In this document: positions 26,988 through 36,474 of the stretch, piece by piece
Position numbering within the stretch: position 1 is the first letter of the stretch
Layout of the letters: every line of letters starts with the position of its first letter
Translations under genes and position numbers: made by a program
The notes under the pieces: model-generated
What the model was told of the DNA's origin: nothing
Seen by the model: only the letters and a program-made list of their open reading frames with translations
Database searches by the model: none
Assembly (NCBI RefSeq): GCF_017368795.1
Contig: NZ_JAFNLL010000026.1
Coordinates: forward strand, 46,138 to 110,137
Length of the DNA: 64,000 nucleotides
Origin: Arthrobacter cavernae
GTDB taxonomy: Bacteria > Actinomycetota > Actinomycetes > Actinomycetales > Micrococcaceae
Reading direction: 5' to 3'

Positions 26988-27920
26988 ATGATCACACGCG
27001 CCGACGTCGATGAAGCAAGCACCCGCATCGCGGGGAAGGTCCGCCGCACGCCGGTGATCGAGGTGGATCCGGGGAGCTTCCCCGGACAGGTGTGGCTCAA
27101 GTGCGAGTTCATGCAGCACACCGGCACGTTCAAGGCGCGGGGGGCTTTCAACCGGGTGTTGGCCTGCCGGGAACGTGGTGAGCTGAAGGACGATGTGGGC
27201 ATCGTGGTGGCCTCGGGCGGCAACGCGGGCCTGGCGAACGCATACGCCGCCTCACAGCTGGGCGTGCCCGCCACCGTGTTTGTGCCCGAGACCGCGCCAG
27301 CCGTGAAGGTCAAGAAGCTCGGGGCCATCGGGGCCAAGGTGGTCCAGCACGGGGCCGAGTATGCAGAGGCCTACGAGGCCGCGATGGCATACGCCGCCGA
27401 AACCGGTGCAGTCTACTGCCACGCCTACGACCAGCCCGAAATTGCTGCCGGGGCCGGCACCATCGGCTCAGAGCTGCTGGAGCAGCTGGGCGAGGTGGAC
27501 ACCGTGGTGGTGGCCGTGGGCGGCGGCGGGCTCATGGCAGGCGTTGCGGCCGCCGTCGAGGGCAGGGCACGGGTGGTCGGTGTTGAGCCGGCCAATGCTC
27601 CCACCCTCCATTCAGCCCTGGCGGCAGGGACGCCTGTTGACGTTCCCGTGTCCGGGGTCGCCGCGGATTCCCTGGGGGCCCGGCAGATCGGGCGGGCCGG
27701 TTTCGAAGTCGCCATCCGCACCGGAGTCCGCACCGTGCTGGTCTCCGACGACGACATCGTTGCGGCCCGCTCCCTCCTGTGGGAGAAGTACCGCGTCATC
27801 GTGGAGCACGGGGCTGCGACGGCTTTCGCCGCCCTTCACTCCGGCGCCTACGTCCCGGAGGAGGGGGAACGCGTGGCCGTGATTCTCTGCGGCGCCAACA
27901 CGGACCCCGCCACGGTCTGA
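26988..27920 (+). CDS. PLP-dependent threonine/serine dehydratase-like enzyme
   Basis: 310 residues, fold-type II PLP enzyme. The PLP lysine is in HTGTFKARGAFNRV, the Asn loop in ASGGNAGLANAYAASQ, and the Gly-rich phosphate loop is AVGGGGLMAGVAAAVEG; near the end CGANTDPATV has the usual C-terminal position. It lacks the ACT regulatory domain, so it resembles the short catabolic ammonia-lyases or serine racemase-type proteins. ATG at 26988 after AGAGGA. Monocistronic, with a hairpin at 27935. Confidence 0.92.
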   Translation: MITRADVDEASTRIAGKVRRTPVIEVDPGSFPGQVWLKCEFMQHTGTFKARGAFNRVLACRERGELKDDVGIVVASGGNAGLANAYAASQLGVPATVFVPETAPAVKVKKLGAIGAKVVQHGAEYAEAYEAAMAYAAETGAVYCHAYDQPEIAAGAGTIGSELLEQLGEVDTVVVAVGGGGLMAGVAAAVEGRARVVGVEPANAPTLHSALAAGTPVDVPVSGVAADSLGARQIGRAGFEVAIRTGVRTVLVSDDDIVAARSLLWEKYRVIVEHGAATAFAALHSGAYVPEEGERVAVILCGANTDPATV

Positions 27921-27934
27921 AACCAGAAGCGAAA

Positions 27935-27964
27935 ACGACGGCGGCACCGGAGTGCCGCCGTCGT
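27935..27964. terminator. GACGACGG-type hairpin
   Basis: ACGACGGCGGCAC-CGGA-GTGCCGCCGTCGT, perfect 13-bp stem between the convergent dehydratase and racemase-like genes. Confidence 0.7.
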
Positions 27965-27981
27965 GCGTCAGCAGCGGTGCG

Positions 27982-28704
27982 TTAGCCGAGGATCTCCAGC
28001 ACCAGCCCGCATGCACTGGGCACCGGCTGGATGATCTCCGCGCGGGAGGATTCGGCCAGCCGGCGGGCCGTTGCGCTCAGCGGCCCGCCGGCGATGATGA
28101 CTGCCCCGGCGCCGTCCGTCTCCGAGGACTCCCGGACGGCGGCAGCGAGTTCCTGGTACTGCTGCTCGGGGTCGGCGGCCAGCACCAGTGGCTCCGAGGG
28201 AGTCAAGCGGACTCCCGCGAACCATTCCGACTTGCCGTGTGTGGCGACCAGCTTGGCCAGGGAACCGGCCAGCAGCGGAGTGCTCGTCGCCATGCCGAAG
28301 CTGCGGTTGCTCCGTGATGCCGCGTGGATGGAAGCCTGGCCGATGCCGACGACGGGAATGGCCAGCTCTTTGCTGAGCTGCTCCCGGCCGGGGTCCCCGA
28401 TGGCGGCGACGATCACCGCCACCACGTCTCCGCCAGTCTGCCCCGCAAGGTAGTCCAGCACCGCGGTTCTGACGTGTGCCGCGGACTCGGCCAGCGACCC
28501 TGGATCGATGATCATCGCTGGCCCCGCCGCGGCCGTCAGACCGACGACGTCGAGCCCTTGCGGGGTGAGCTCAGCGGTGGCAAGCTCCGTCATCATCTCC
28601 GTGGTTTTCGCGTTCGTGTTGGGATTGACGAGCAGCACCGTGCCTCGACGGCCGGTGGCAGGCCCGGTACCCAAGGCGTCGGTGCCCAAGGAGTCAGTGC
28701 CCAT
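27982..28704 (-). CDS. Hydantoin/Asp-Glu racemase-fold protein lacking both catalytic cysteines
   Basis: 240 residues. It begins after a low-complexity N-terminus with VLLVNPNTNAKTTEMM, the classical start of the hydantoin/allantoin racemase family. The first thiol position reads VIVAAIGDPGREQL (Cys absent) and the second AVIIAGGPLSATAR (Cys absent), so two-thiol racemisation is not possible. The ATG at 28704 overlaps the MFS gene by 11 bases, so it is translationally coupled to a transporter. It may be a ligand-binding or non-racemase member; the partner importer suggests a carboxylated or ureide substrate. Confidence 0.82.
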   Translation of the reverse strand: MGTDSLGTDALGTGPATGRRGTVLLVNPNTNAKTTEMMTELATAELTPQGLDVVGLTAAAGPAMIIDPGSLAESAAHVRTAVLDYLAGQTGGDVVAVIVAAIGDPGREQLSKELAIPVVGIGQASIHAASRSNRSFGMATSTPLLAGSLAKLVATHGKSEWFAGVRLTPSEPLVLAADPEQQYQELAAAVRESSETDGAGAVIIAGGPLSATARRLAESSRAEIIQPVPSACGLVLEILG

Positions 28705-30139
28705 AGATCGCGGCCTCCTCGTCGCCGGAGCCGGCGTCGGCATCTTCCTCAAGTGGCTTGCCGAAGGTTTCCGGCGGGAACTGAACCACCACTGCCAGGA
28801 TGCAGAACAGGACTGCCAGCGTGGTGAACATGCCGGGCAGGCCGGACGAGTCGAACACGGCGCCGGAGATCAGCGGGAAGAGGCCGCCCGAGAGAGAGCC
28901 GGCAGCCAGGATGATCGAGGTGCCGAAGCCTCGGGTGCGGGTGGGGTACAGCTCCGGCGCGAAGAGCCAGATGGTGGTGTTCAGGATGATCACGGCGAAG
29001 TTGAACAGTGCGCCGAAGATGACAACCAGCACGATGTCGTTGGCCAGGAAGGCCATGGACAGGCCGGCAGCGCAGCCCAGGATGGCCGCCGCGGTGAGCA
29101 CCTTCTTGCGCGGCAAGCGGCTGGCGAGGTAGGCCGCCGTCGCCGCGCCCACCAGGGAGCCGGACTGCATGATCAGGGTGAACCACAGGCTCGTGTTCAC
29201 GGCGTAGCCGCGGGATACCAGGATCGTGGGCATCAGCGTGAGCATGGAGATCTGCGCTGCATAGGACATGCAGACGGCGATGCACAGCAGGACGGTCCGC
29301 TTGAGCAGCTTGCCGCGCAGGGCATCCTTCCAGTGGCCGGAGCTCTTCGCTTCGACGGGGTCGGGCACTGCGGTGATGAACTGCTCGGGATCGTTGATGG
29401 GGCCGGACAGTTTGTTGCGGGCCAGGCGTGTGATCACCAGGTTGGCCTCGTCGATCCGGCCCTTGGAGGCCAGGAAGCGAGGTGTTTCCGGGACGTACCT
29501 GCGGAAGAACATCACCAGCAGGGCCGGGATGAAGAGCAGGCCGAAGACCCAGCGCCACTTGTCCGGGCCGTCAAAGAGGGTGAAGACCAGGATGCCGAAC
29601 GCCGGGGCCAGCATGTTGCCGAGCCCTGCCGCTGTCACGTTGATGAGTCCCACGGCCGTGCCGCGGTGCTTGGCGGCAAAGAACTCCGCCATCATGATCA
29701 CGGCCACCGCGATCTCGCCGCCCAGGCCGAAACCCACCACAAAGCGTCCCGCCGCGAGGATGGGGTAGTTGGGCGCGACGGCGCACAACAGTGAACCGCC
29801 GGCGAAGATGATCAGGTTGATGACCAGCATCTGCCGGCGGCCGTACTTGTCCACGATCAGCCCGGTGGCCAGCCGGCCAAGGGCCGTGGCCGTGAACGTC
29901 ATGGTGTTCAGTAGGCCGATCTCGGTGGCTCCCAGCCCCCAGGCCTGACGCAGAACGGGGCCGGTGATGCCCACGGCGTTCTGCTCGAGGGCGTCGAAGA
30001 AGACGCCCAGAAGGATCATGAAGACGATCTGGCGGTGGGCGCCGGTCACGCCGATCCGCTGGTACGCGCCTTCGATTTGTTTGGCCAGGGTTCCGGTCCG
30101 CGGTGATGCGGAGGCCTCCCGGGCAAGTTCCTTATCCAC
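28694..30139 (-). CDS. MFS transporter, sugar/acid:H+ symporter type
   Basis: 481 residues from GTG at 30139, chosen for AAGGAG six bases upstream; an in-frame ATG at 30217 would lie inside the operator region. Twelve helices with MFS signatures GLIVDKYGRRQMLVI, the large central cytoplasmic loop with RRYVPETPRFLASKGR, and YPTRTRGFG. The subfamily is that of aromatic-acid and metabolite importers (MetabHP/SP types). Coupled to a racemase-fold gene; upstream are two inverted repeats that may bind a regulator. The acidic C-terminal tail (EEDADAGSGDEEAA) is unusual. Confidence 0.9.
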   Translation of the reverse strand: MDKELAREASASPRTGTLAKQIEGAYQRIGVTGAHRQIVFMILLGVFFDALEQNAVGITGPVLRQAWGLGATEIGLLNTMTFTATALGRLATGLIVDKYGRRQMLVINLIIFAGGSLLCAVAPNYPILAAGRFVVGFGLGGEIAVAVIMMAEFFAAKHRGTAVGLINVTAAGLGNMLAPAFGILVFTLFDGPDKWRWVFGLLFIPALLVMFFRRYVPETPRFLASKGRIDEANLVITRLARNKLSGPINDPEQFITAVPDPVEAKSSGHWKDALRGKLLKRTVLLCIAVCMSYAAQISMLTLMPTILVSRGYAVNTSLWFTLIMQSGSLVGAATAAYLASRLPRKKVLTAAAILGCAAGLSMAFLANDIVLVVIFGALFNFAVIILNTTIWLFAPELYPTRTRGFGTSIILAAGSLSGGLFPLISGAVFDSSGLPGMFTTLAVLFCILAVVVQFPPETFGKPLEEDADAGSGDEEAAIYGH

Positions 30140-30189
30140 AGTGCGCTCCTTACTGAGCTCTGAAGGTATCGTCCGTGCCTCGCGGACGC

Positions 30190-30231
30190 ATTCCATAATG
30201 CGGAATAGGATTATCACATTAAGGAATGTGA
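30190..30231. promoter_or_regulatory. Two inverted repeats upstream of the MFS gene
   Basis: ATTCC-N7-GGAAT (30190-30206) resembles the TTCC-N7-GGAA sites at 37270 and 48744 and could bind an IclR-type regulator. TCACATT-N4-AATGTGA (30214-30231) is a separate FadR/GntR- or CRP-like palindrome. Confidence 0.5.
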
Positions 30232-30485
30232 CTCAGATTACACTTTGGTATCCCAAATGATCAAAGGTTTCCCAGGAACCCGATTGTGACCGCAGGGTCG
30301 CCGACCCTACTGGTCCACCCGCGCTGCCTCGCGGCCATTGAGCGGCTGGACCGGCCAGGAGGCGCATTCATTCGATGGACTCGAGCCGGCGTCGGCCGTC
30401 TTCACTAACCTTTCCGCTGCCGTAGCGCAACACATTCGAAAAGCGCACGATGGAAAGCACCAGACGGTAGCGGAAGGAAATAGCC
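30232..30485. other. Intergenic region, divergent promoters
   Basis: About 250 bases between the MFS operator region and the glutamine-synthetase-like gene. Only promoter-like sequence was seen; the ribosome binding site GGAAGGAA lies just before the GTG at 30486. Confidence 0.5.
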
Positions 30486-31838
30486 GTGAACAGCGTTGTT
30501 GACAGGTCAGGAACGGACGCAGTGGGAATCGTCCTCAAGCAGCTCGAGTCATCCGGGGTGGCCCTGCTGGTGGGGACAGTCGTCGATCTTGCCGGCGTCA
30601 CCCGGGCGAAGGGCATTCCGTTGCGCCGGCTGGCCGCCTTCCAGGACTCCGGGATGGGGGCCGCGCCGTCCTGGAACGTTTTCTGCGTGGACAACGGCAT
30701 CGCCTTCACCCCCTCGATCGGCGTCGTAGGGGATCTCCGCCTCCGGCTGGACACCGGGCAGGTGCGCGTGGTGGACGACGGACTGGCCTGGGGGCCGGCC
30801 AACTTCCACAATCAGGACGGCACCGCGTCACCTCTATGCGCCCGGGGACGCCTTGCCGGCATCGTGGACAGTGCAGCGGAACAACGGCTGTTCCCGATGA
30901 TGGGGACGGAACTTGAATTCACCCTGTGCACGCCCGACGGCGGCCGGCTGCCCAAGACCTCGTGGGCCGCCTACGGACTTCAATCAGTGGTGGCCCACCG
31001 CGAATTCCTGGTGGACCTGACAGCAACGCTGGAAAAGGCCGGTGTGGGGCCTGAACAGATCCACGCGGAATATGGCGAGGACCAGTTTGAGGTCTCCCTG
31101 GCCCCGGCCGCCCCGGTGGGGATGGCAGACGCGTGTATCCTGGCCCGCCTGCTGATCGGCATCGTTGCGGCGCGTCACAACATGACCGTTTCCTTCTCTC
31201 CGCTGCCATGGGTTGGAGGATCCGGCAACGGCGCGCACCTGCATCTTTCCCTGGCCAGGGAGGGCGGGACCTTGTTCGACGGCGGCGACGGCCCGCACGG
31301 GATCACCGCCGAAGGCGGCTCAGCGATCGGCGGGATCCTGGCCGGCCTGAACGACTTCATGGGCATTTACGCTGGATCCATCATTTCCGGCCAGCGGCTC
31401 CAGCCGGGGAGCTGGGCCGGTGCCTCCGCGTGCTGGGGGCTGGAGAACCGTGAGGCCGCCGTCCGCTTCCTCGCCGGAACGGCCGGCAACCCGCACGGCG
31501 CCAATGTGGAACTGAAGATCGTGGATCCCAGTGCCAATATCTACCTTGCGGCAGCGGCCCTGCTGGGCTCCGCGCTGGAGGGAATCCGGGCAAAGCTTCC
31601 GCTGCCCGCTGAGGTGGCAATCAATCCTGCTGAGAGCGCCGGATACGCAGCCATGGCGCTCAATAAGGAACAATCCACGATTCTCAAGGCACTCGAAAAC
31701 TCGGCGCTGGCGGACCGGATCCTCGGCCCGGACATCGTGGAGGCTGTGGTTGCCGTCCGCCGCCATGAAGCCAAACAGTACGAAGACTCCACCGCGGCAG
31801 AAATTGCCGCCGCAGTTCGCTTTGCCTGGTCAGTCTGA
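30486..31838 (+). CDS. Glutamine synthetase-family ligase (type III / FluG C-terminal-like)
   Basis: 450 residues. GS catalytic motifs are seen: MMGTELEFTL (metal ligands), GSGNGAHLHLSL (the ATP/ammonia-site His motif), ENREAAVRFL and NPHGANVELKIVDPSANIYL. The N-terminal beta-grasp is short and the adenylylation loop of GlnA is absent, so it is a paralogue rather than housekeeping glutamine synthetase; gamma-glutamylation of an amine is plausible. GTG start after GGAAGGAA. It is followed by an amidohydrolase gene, reproducing as two genes the two halves of fungal FluG. Confidence 0.9.
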   Translation: MNSVVDRSGTDAVGIVLKQLESSGVALLVGTVVDLAGVTRAKGIPLRRLAAFQDSGMGAAPSWNVFCVDNGIAFTPSIGVVGDLRLRLDTGQVRVVDDGLAWGPANFHNQDGTASPLCARGRLAGIVDSAAEQRLFPMMGTELEFTLCTPDGGRLPKTSWAAYGLQSVVAHREFLVDLTATLEKAGVGPEQIHAEYGEDQFEVSLAPAAPVGMADACILARLLIGIVAARHNMTVSFSPLPWVGGSGNGAHLHLSLAREGGTLFDGGDGPHGITAEGGSAIGGILAGLNDFMGIYAGSIISGQRLQPGSWAGASACWGLENREAAVRFLAGTAGNPHGANVELKIVDPSANIYLAAAALLGSALEGIRAKLPLPAEVAINPAESAGYAAMALNKEQSTILKALENSALADRILGPDIVEAVVAVRRHEAKQYEDSTAAEIAAAVRFAWSV

Positions 31839-31905
31839 TCCCTCACAACGGAGCTGGACTTACGTTCCATGGGCAAGAGCCGGAGCCAAGCGGGAAGGTT
31901 TTGCC

Positions 31906-33111
31906 ATGAGCTCGTTAGACCAGCCTGGTGACCTGGATATTCTGGCCGGGCTCGGCGGCGTCCCCGCCAGACTGGCGGACGCCATCAGCTCCATGCCCCT
32001 GGTGGATCATCACGTCCACGGGTGCTTCACGGGAACCGTGACGCGAAGCGAATTCGAACAGGCCATCAACGAAGGGTCCCCGGACCCGATTCCGGATTTC
32101 ATGACCCAGTTCGACTCGCAGCTGGGCTTTGCCATCCGCCGGTGGTGCGCGCCCCTCCTGGGGCTGGCGCCGCATGCAACTGCCGACGAATACTGGGCGG
32201 CCCGCAGCAAGCTGGCCCCCGTGGAACTGAATCGTCTGCTGCTGCGAAAGGCGGGGGTGGAGCACTGGATCATCGACACGGGGTTCAGTTCCTCGGATAT
32301 TTCCACGCCCGCGGAGATGTCCGAAGACTCCGGCGCGGGAAGCTCTGAAATCCTTCGGCTGGAACCGCTGGCCGAAACAGTGGCCGGCACAACGGAGTCC
32401 GGCTCCTCATTTGCCGCAGATTTCCGTGAGGCACTCAGGCAGGCGGCGCCCGCCGTCGTCGGCTTCAAGACGATTGCCGCCTACCGCTGCGGTTTTGACA
32501 TCGACTGGTCGGACCCGGGTGACCCGCTGCTGGCGGAAGCAGTGGCACGGTGGAAGCAGGACACCCGCGGCGCACTGAGGATCCAGGACCCGGTGATCAT
32601 TTCCTTCATCGTCCACGCCGCCGCCGAATACCGGCTGCCCATCCAGTTCCACGTGGGGCTGGGTGACCGTGACATGGACCTGCACCGCTCCAATCCCATG
32701 CTGCTACTGGGATTGCTGCGCCAGCCCGCATTGCATGGCACTCCCGTGATGTTGCTGCACTGCTATCCGTACCACCGGGAAGCGGGCTACCTGGCCCAGG
32801 CGTTCAACAACGTCTACTTCGATGTTGGCCTGAGCCTGAACTACGTGGGCGCCCGGAGCACTGGGATTGTGGCCGAGTCACTTGAGCTCGCCCCGTTCGC
32901 GAAGCAACTGTACTCCTCTGATGCCTTCGGCTTGCCGGAGCTCCATGTCCTGGGTTCGGTCCTCTGGCGGCGCTCCATGGCGCAAACGCTGGGGCGCTGG
33001 GTACGCCAAGAGGACTGGTCCGAAGCGGACGCCATCCGTGTGGCGCAGATGATTGCGTCCGGGAACGCCCGCCGGGTTTACGCGCTCGACGACGGGCCCT
33101 CCGGGGGCTGA
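31906..33111 (+). CDS. Amidohydrolase-family protein (FluG N-terminal-like)
   Basis: 401 residues, TIM-barrel amidohydrolase (amidohydro-rel type). Metal-site motifs: VDHHVHGC near residue 35 (HxH), IQFHVGLGDRD, MLLHCYPYHREAGYL and SSDAFGLPE with the late Asp. ATG at 31906 after GGGAAGG, 67 bases after the GS-like gene. In Aspergillus FluG an amidohydrolase and a GS domain are fused; here they are adjacent, implying a shared pathway, perhaps gamma-glutamyl or ureide compounds. Ends in a strong bidirectional terminator. Confidence 0.88.
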   Translation: MSSLDQPGDLDILAGLGGVPARLADAISSMPLVDHHVHGCFTGTVTRSEFEQAINEGSPDPIPDFMTQFDSQLGFAIRRWCAPLLGLAPHATADEYWAARSKLAPVELNRLLLRKAGVEHWIIDTGFSSSDISTPAEMSEDSGAGSSEILRLEPLAETVAGTTESGSSFAADFREALRQAAPAVVGFKTIAAYRCGFDIDWSDPGDPLLAEAVARWKQDTRGALRIQDPVIISFIVHAAAEYRLPIQFHVGLGDRDMDLHRSNPMLLLGLLRQPALHGTPVMLLHCYPYHREAGYLAQAFNNVYFDVGLSLNYVGARSTGIVAESLELAPFAKQLYSSDAFGLPELHVLGSVLWRRSMAQTLGRWVRQEDWSEADAIRVAQMIASGNARRVYALDDGPSGG

Positions 33112-33171
33112 CGGAACCCGCATTGGCATAGCCGGCTCCTTTGGCTGCGAGGAGGCCCCAAGGGCATGACA

Positions 33172-33216
33172 AAGGGCGGTGGCACCGGGAATCCGGTGCC
33201 ACCGCCCTTCATTTTT
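33172..33216. terminator. Strong bidirectional terminator
   Basis: Perfect 17-bp stem AAGGGCGGTGGCACCGG, loop GAAT, then a T-run; between the convergent amidohydrolase and ABC-transporter genes. Confidence 0.9.
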
Positions 33217-33243
33217 GGGGGGTGTGGAGGGTGGTTGCGGGGC

Positions 33244-33975
33244 CTACAGGACCTTTTCGAGGAACGAGCGGATGCGCGGGTTCGTGTTCGCTTCGGAGAA
33301 GAACTCTTCCGGCGGGAGGTCGGCGGCGATCTTCCCGCCGTCGATGAACACCACCCGGTCGGCCACCTTGCGGGCAAAGCCCATCTCGTGGGTGACCACC
33401 ACCATGGTCATGCCGTCGGCAGCAAGGCCGGCCATGACGTCCAGGACATCATGGACCACTTCGGGGTCCAGGGCGCTGGTGGGCTCGTCGAACAGCATCA
33501 CCTTGGGGTTCATGGCCACGGCCCGGGCAATGGCGATGCGCTGCTTCTGGCCGCCGGAAAGCCGGTTGGGGTAGACGTGCGCCCGGTGGGTCATGTTGAC
33601 CTTCTCGAGCAGTTCCATGGCCCGGGCCTCGGCATCCTTCTTGCTGAGCTTCAGGACGTCCATCTGCGGAAGCATGATGTTCTTCAGTGCCGTCATGTTG
33701 GGGAACAGGTTGAACTGCTGGAACACCATGCCCATGCGGGAACGGAGGCGGTCCAGGTCAACCTTCGGTGCCAGGAGGTCCTCGCCGTCGAACACCACGT
33801 GGCCGGAGCTGGGCGTCTCGAGGAGGTTCAGGCAGCGCAGGAAGGTGGACTTGCCGCCGCCGCTGGGGCCGATGACGGCGACAACTTCGCCGGGCTCGAT
33901 GGTGAAGTCGATGCCCTTGAGCACGTGGTGGTCACCGTAGGACTTGGTGATCTCTTTCGTTTCCAGGAGTGCCAT
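33244..33975 (-). CDS. Polar amino acid ABC transporter, ATP-binding protein
   Basis: 243 residues. Walker [11 protein letters not shown]-loop [14 protein letters not shown], signature [14 protein letters not shown], Walker [16 protein letters not shown]-loop VVVTHEMGF. The closest family is GlnQ/ArtP-type polar amino acid importers. The ATG at 33975 overlaps the stop codon of the permease by one base (TAATG), so the two are coupled. Confidence 0.95.
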   Translation of the reverse strand: MALLETKEITKSYGDHHVLKGIDFTIEPGEVVAVIGPSGGGKSTFLRCLNLLETPSSGHVVFDGEDLLAPKVDLDRLRSRMGMVFQQFNLFPNMTALKNIMLPQMDVLKLSKKDAEARAMELLEKVNMTHRAHVYPNRLSGGQKQRIAIARAVAMNPKVMLFDEPTSALDPEVVHDVLDVMAGLAADGMTMVVVTHEMGFARKVADRVVFIDGGKIAADLPPEEFFSEANTNPRIRSFLEKVL

Positions 33976-35486
33976 TAGATGTAAACCGCCATCTTCTTCT
34001 CGATTGCGTTTGCGGCCATGCCGATGATGTTGGTGAGGATGTAGTACACCAGGCCGATGAAGACGTACACGGTCAGTGCATCGAAGGTGCGGGAAATGAT
34101 GGTCTGGCCCACCAGGAACAGTTCGCTGATGGTCACGAAGGACACCAGCGCGGAGTTCTTGGTTAGGGAGACGAACTCGTTGCCGAGCGGCGGGAGCATA
34201 CGCAGGAAGGCCTGCGGGATGATCACGTGACGCAGCGCCGAGGCGGAGCTCATGCCGCAGGAACGGGCGGCTTCCATCTGGCCCTTGTCCACGGACTGGA
34301 TGGCGCCGCGGACGATTTCGGTGACGTAGGAGCCGCTGTAGAGGCCCAGCGCCAGGATGCCGGCCACCATCGGCGAGAGCTGCAGGCCCAGCTGCGGCAG
34401 CGCGAAGTAGATGAAGAACAGCTGCACGATGAACGGTGTACCGCGGACCACGGACACGTACACGTTTCCGATCCAGCGGATGGGCCGGAGGTGGGAAAGC
34501 CTGGCGAAGCCGCCCAGCATGCCGAACAGCAGGCTCAGGGCCAGCGAAAGGGCGATGATCTGCAGCGTGGTTCCCAGGCCCTGCATGAGCGGGCCCCAGG
34601 AGTTGGTGATCGAGGAGATGTTGAAGATGCCGCGTTCCTTGGCGGGACCGGTAGCCGTGCTGCTTTCGTCGCCGAACCACTTGGCGGAGGCCTTGGTGAA
34701 GTCGCCGGAGGACTGCATATCCTTCAGCGCCGCGTTGAACGCCTCGCGGATGTCCGAGTCGCCCTTCTGGAACGCGAAACCGTAGTTCTCGTTGGTCAGG
34801 CGCTCGCCGACCTGCTTCAGTCCGCCCTGCTCGTGGATGAAGTACCGGCCGCCGGGCTGCCCGGTGACCACGGCGTCGGCCTGGCCGAGCTTGACCGAGG
34901 AGAACATCTGGTCGTTGGTCTGGACCTGCACCAGCTCGGCCTGGGGCTGGTTCTGGCGTAGCCACTCGACGGACTTGGTGCCCACCTGCACGGCAACCTT
35001 CTTGCCGGCGAGGTCGGCCAGCGACTTCACAGTGTCATTGGCCGTGGAAACGAACATGCCCAGGCCGCCGGGGTAGTAGATCTCGGAGAAGTCCACTACC
35101 TTGGCGCGCTCGGCGCTGATGTAGATGGCGGAAGCGCCGACGTCGATCTGGTTTGCCTGCAGTGCCGGGACGATGTTGCCGAACGGCATCTGGACGAACT
35201 CGACGTTCTTGATGCCGGCCTTGGCGGCGAGATCCTTCACGACGTCGATGTCGAAGCCGATCTTGGTGCCGTTGGCATCGGTGAATTCAAACGGCGGGAA
35301 GGAGGCGTCGGTGCCGACCTTGAGCGTGGTCTTGCCGGCGCGGAGGTCTGCCATCTTGCCGGCCGACGGGGTAGGTGTGGCCGGGGTGGTCTCGGCGTGG
35401 GCTGCCGGTGCGGCCAGCCCGAGTAACGCGGCCAGAAGGGCTGCCGTCGTGGCAGCCCATCCGAAACGCGAGAATCGGTTCTTCAT
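33975..35486 (-). CDS. Fused substrate-binding protein and permease of polar amino acid ABC transporter
   Basis: 503 residues. A signal-peptide-like first segment (residues 1-31) is followed by a family-3 solute-binding domain (about 45-270; [34 protein letters not shown]), then a HisM/GlnP-type permease domain (about 300-500; [42 protein letters not shown] as the EAA coupling loop). The binding domain is tethered outside the membrane. Known from some firmicutes and actinobacteria. Upstream of its ATPase and 37 bases after the HutG-like gene, so in one operon with the ureohydrolase and IclR gene. Confidence 0.93.
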   Translation of the reverse strand: MKNRFSRFGWAATTAALLAALLGLAAPAAHAETTPATPTPSAGKMADLRAGKTTLKVGTDASFPPFEFTDANGTKIGFDIDVVKDLAAKAGIKNVEFVQMPFGNIVPALQANQIDVGASAIYISAERAKVVDFSEIYYPGGLGMFVSTANDTVKSLADLAGKKVAVQVGTKSVEWLRQNQPQAELVQVQTNDQMFSSVKLGQADAVVTGQPGGRYFIHEQGGLKQVGERLTNENYGFAFQKGDSDIREAFNAALKDMQSSGDFTKASAKWFGDESSTATGPAKERGIFNISSITNSWGPLMQGLGTTLQIIALSLALSLLFGMLGGFARLSHLRPIRWIGNVYVSVVRGTPFIVQLFFIYFALPQLGLQLSPMVAGILALGLYSGSYVTEIVRGAIQSVDKGQMEAARSCGMSSASALRHVIIPQAFLRMLPPLGNEFVSLTKNSALVSFVTISELFLVGQTIISRTFDALTVYVFIGLVYYILTNIIGMAANAIEKKMAVYI

Positions 35487-35523
35487 GTGTGCTCGTTTCT
35501 GGGGAGGGGAGGCGGTGAGCCGG

Positions 35524-36474
35524 CTACGCATGCCGGTTCCCGGTTCGTTCGGTGGCGATCGTGTGGATGAGGCGTGCAGCCGCGCGCGCCGTGCGGGAGT
35601 CGTCGTCGAACCTGGGGTTCAGTTCGACGACGTCGACGACGGCGAGCTTGGGGGAGCGGGCCAACTGGCGGCACACGTCCAGCACGACGGAGAGGGGAAC
35701 CCCGTACGACGCCGGTGCGCTGACACCGGGGGCGACGTAGGCGGGGAGGACGTCGAGGTCGATTGTCAGGTACACGACGTCCACGGAATCGATGAAGTCC
35801 TGCGTGAACTGCCGGACCTGCTCGGTCCTGGACTCGGTGCATTCCTCGTCCAGAAGGTACTTGACGCCAAGATCACGCGCAGTCTGGAACAGGGCCTCGG
35901 TGTTGCCGGGCTGGCTGATGCCGAGCACCGTGTAGCTGAACCCGTGTCCCAGGGCGCGCTCGGCCTCGGCCACCTGCCGGAACGGGGTGCCCGAGGACGG
36001 GATTGCCTCGGGGCGCAGGTCGAAGTGTGCGTCCAGGTTGATGATGCCGATGCGGCGTCCATCGCTGAGCCGGCTGGCGCGGAGGCCCGTGTAGGTGCCG
36101 AAGGCGGTTTCGTGGCCGCCGCCCAGGATGACGGGCAGGTGGCCCGCGTCCAGGGCCTGGCGGACGGCCGCGCCGAGGCGCTCCTGGCCGTCCTCGAGGT
36201 TTCCGTCCTCAACGCTGGTGTCGCCAAGGTCGTGGACCAGAAGTTCCGCCGGCGCCGCCATGGGGGCGAGTGCCGAGCGGATGCTTGCGGGGCCGTCGAC
36301 GGCGCCGACGCGGCCTTTGTTGCGGCGGACGCCTTCATCGCTGCGGAATCCCAGGATGGCGATCCCCGTGGTGCCGGCCTGGGCCGTGTTCACTGCGTGG
36401 TGCCAGCGCCGGTGTTCGGCGCCGGGGCCGTCGTCTCGACCTGTCCAGAGGTGCTGGATGGTGGGGTTGGTCAT
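35524..36474 (-). CDS. Formimidoylglutamase-like ureohydrolase (HutG/agmatinase family)
   Basis: 316 residues, arginase fold. Manganese motifs: LGGGHETAFGTYTG, INLDAHFDLRP and TIDLDVLPAYVAPGVSAP, with late VELNPRFDDD. The GGGHETAFG form and ISQPGNTEALF region fit HutG formimidoylglutamase (histidine breakdown), but no other hut gene is present in the window, so a different guanidino or formimino substrate is possible. ATG at 36474 overlaps the IclR stop codon (ATGA). Co-transcribed with the amino acid ABC transporter. Confidence 0.88.
   Translation of the reverse strand: MTNPTIQHLWTGRDDGPGAEHRRWHHAVNTAQAGTTGIAILGFRSDEGVRRNKGRVGAVDGPASIRSALAPMAAPAELLVHDLGDTSVEDGNLEDGQERLGAAVRQALDAGHLPVILGGGHETAFGTYTGLRASRLSDGRRIGIINLDAHFDLRPEAIPSSGTPFRQVAEAERALGHGFSYTVLGISQPGNTEALFQTARDLGVKYLLDEECTESRTEQVRQFTQDFIDSVDVVYLTIDLDVLPAYVAPGVSAPASYGVPLSVVLDVCRQLARSPKLAVVDVVELNPRFDDDSRTARAAARLIHTIATERTGNRHA

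Noticed and set aside
35524..36474. Histidine utilisation operon
   Set aside because: Only a HutG-like gene is present; hutH, hutU and hutI are not in the window.
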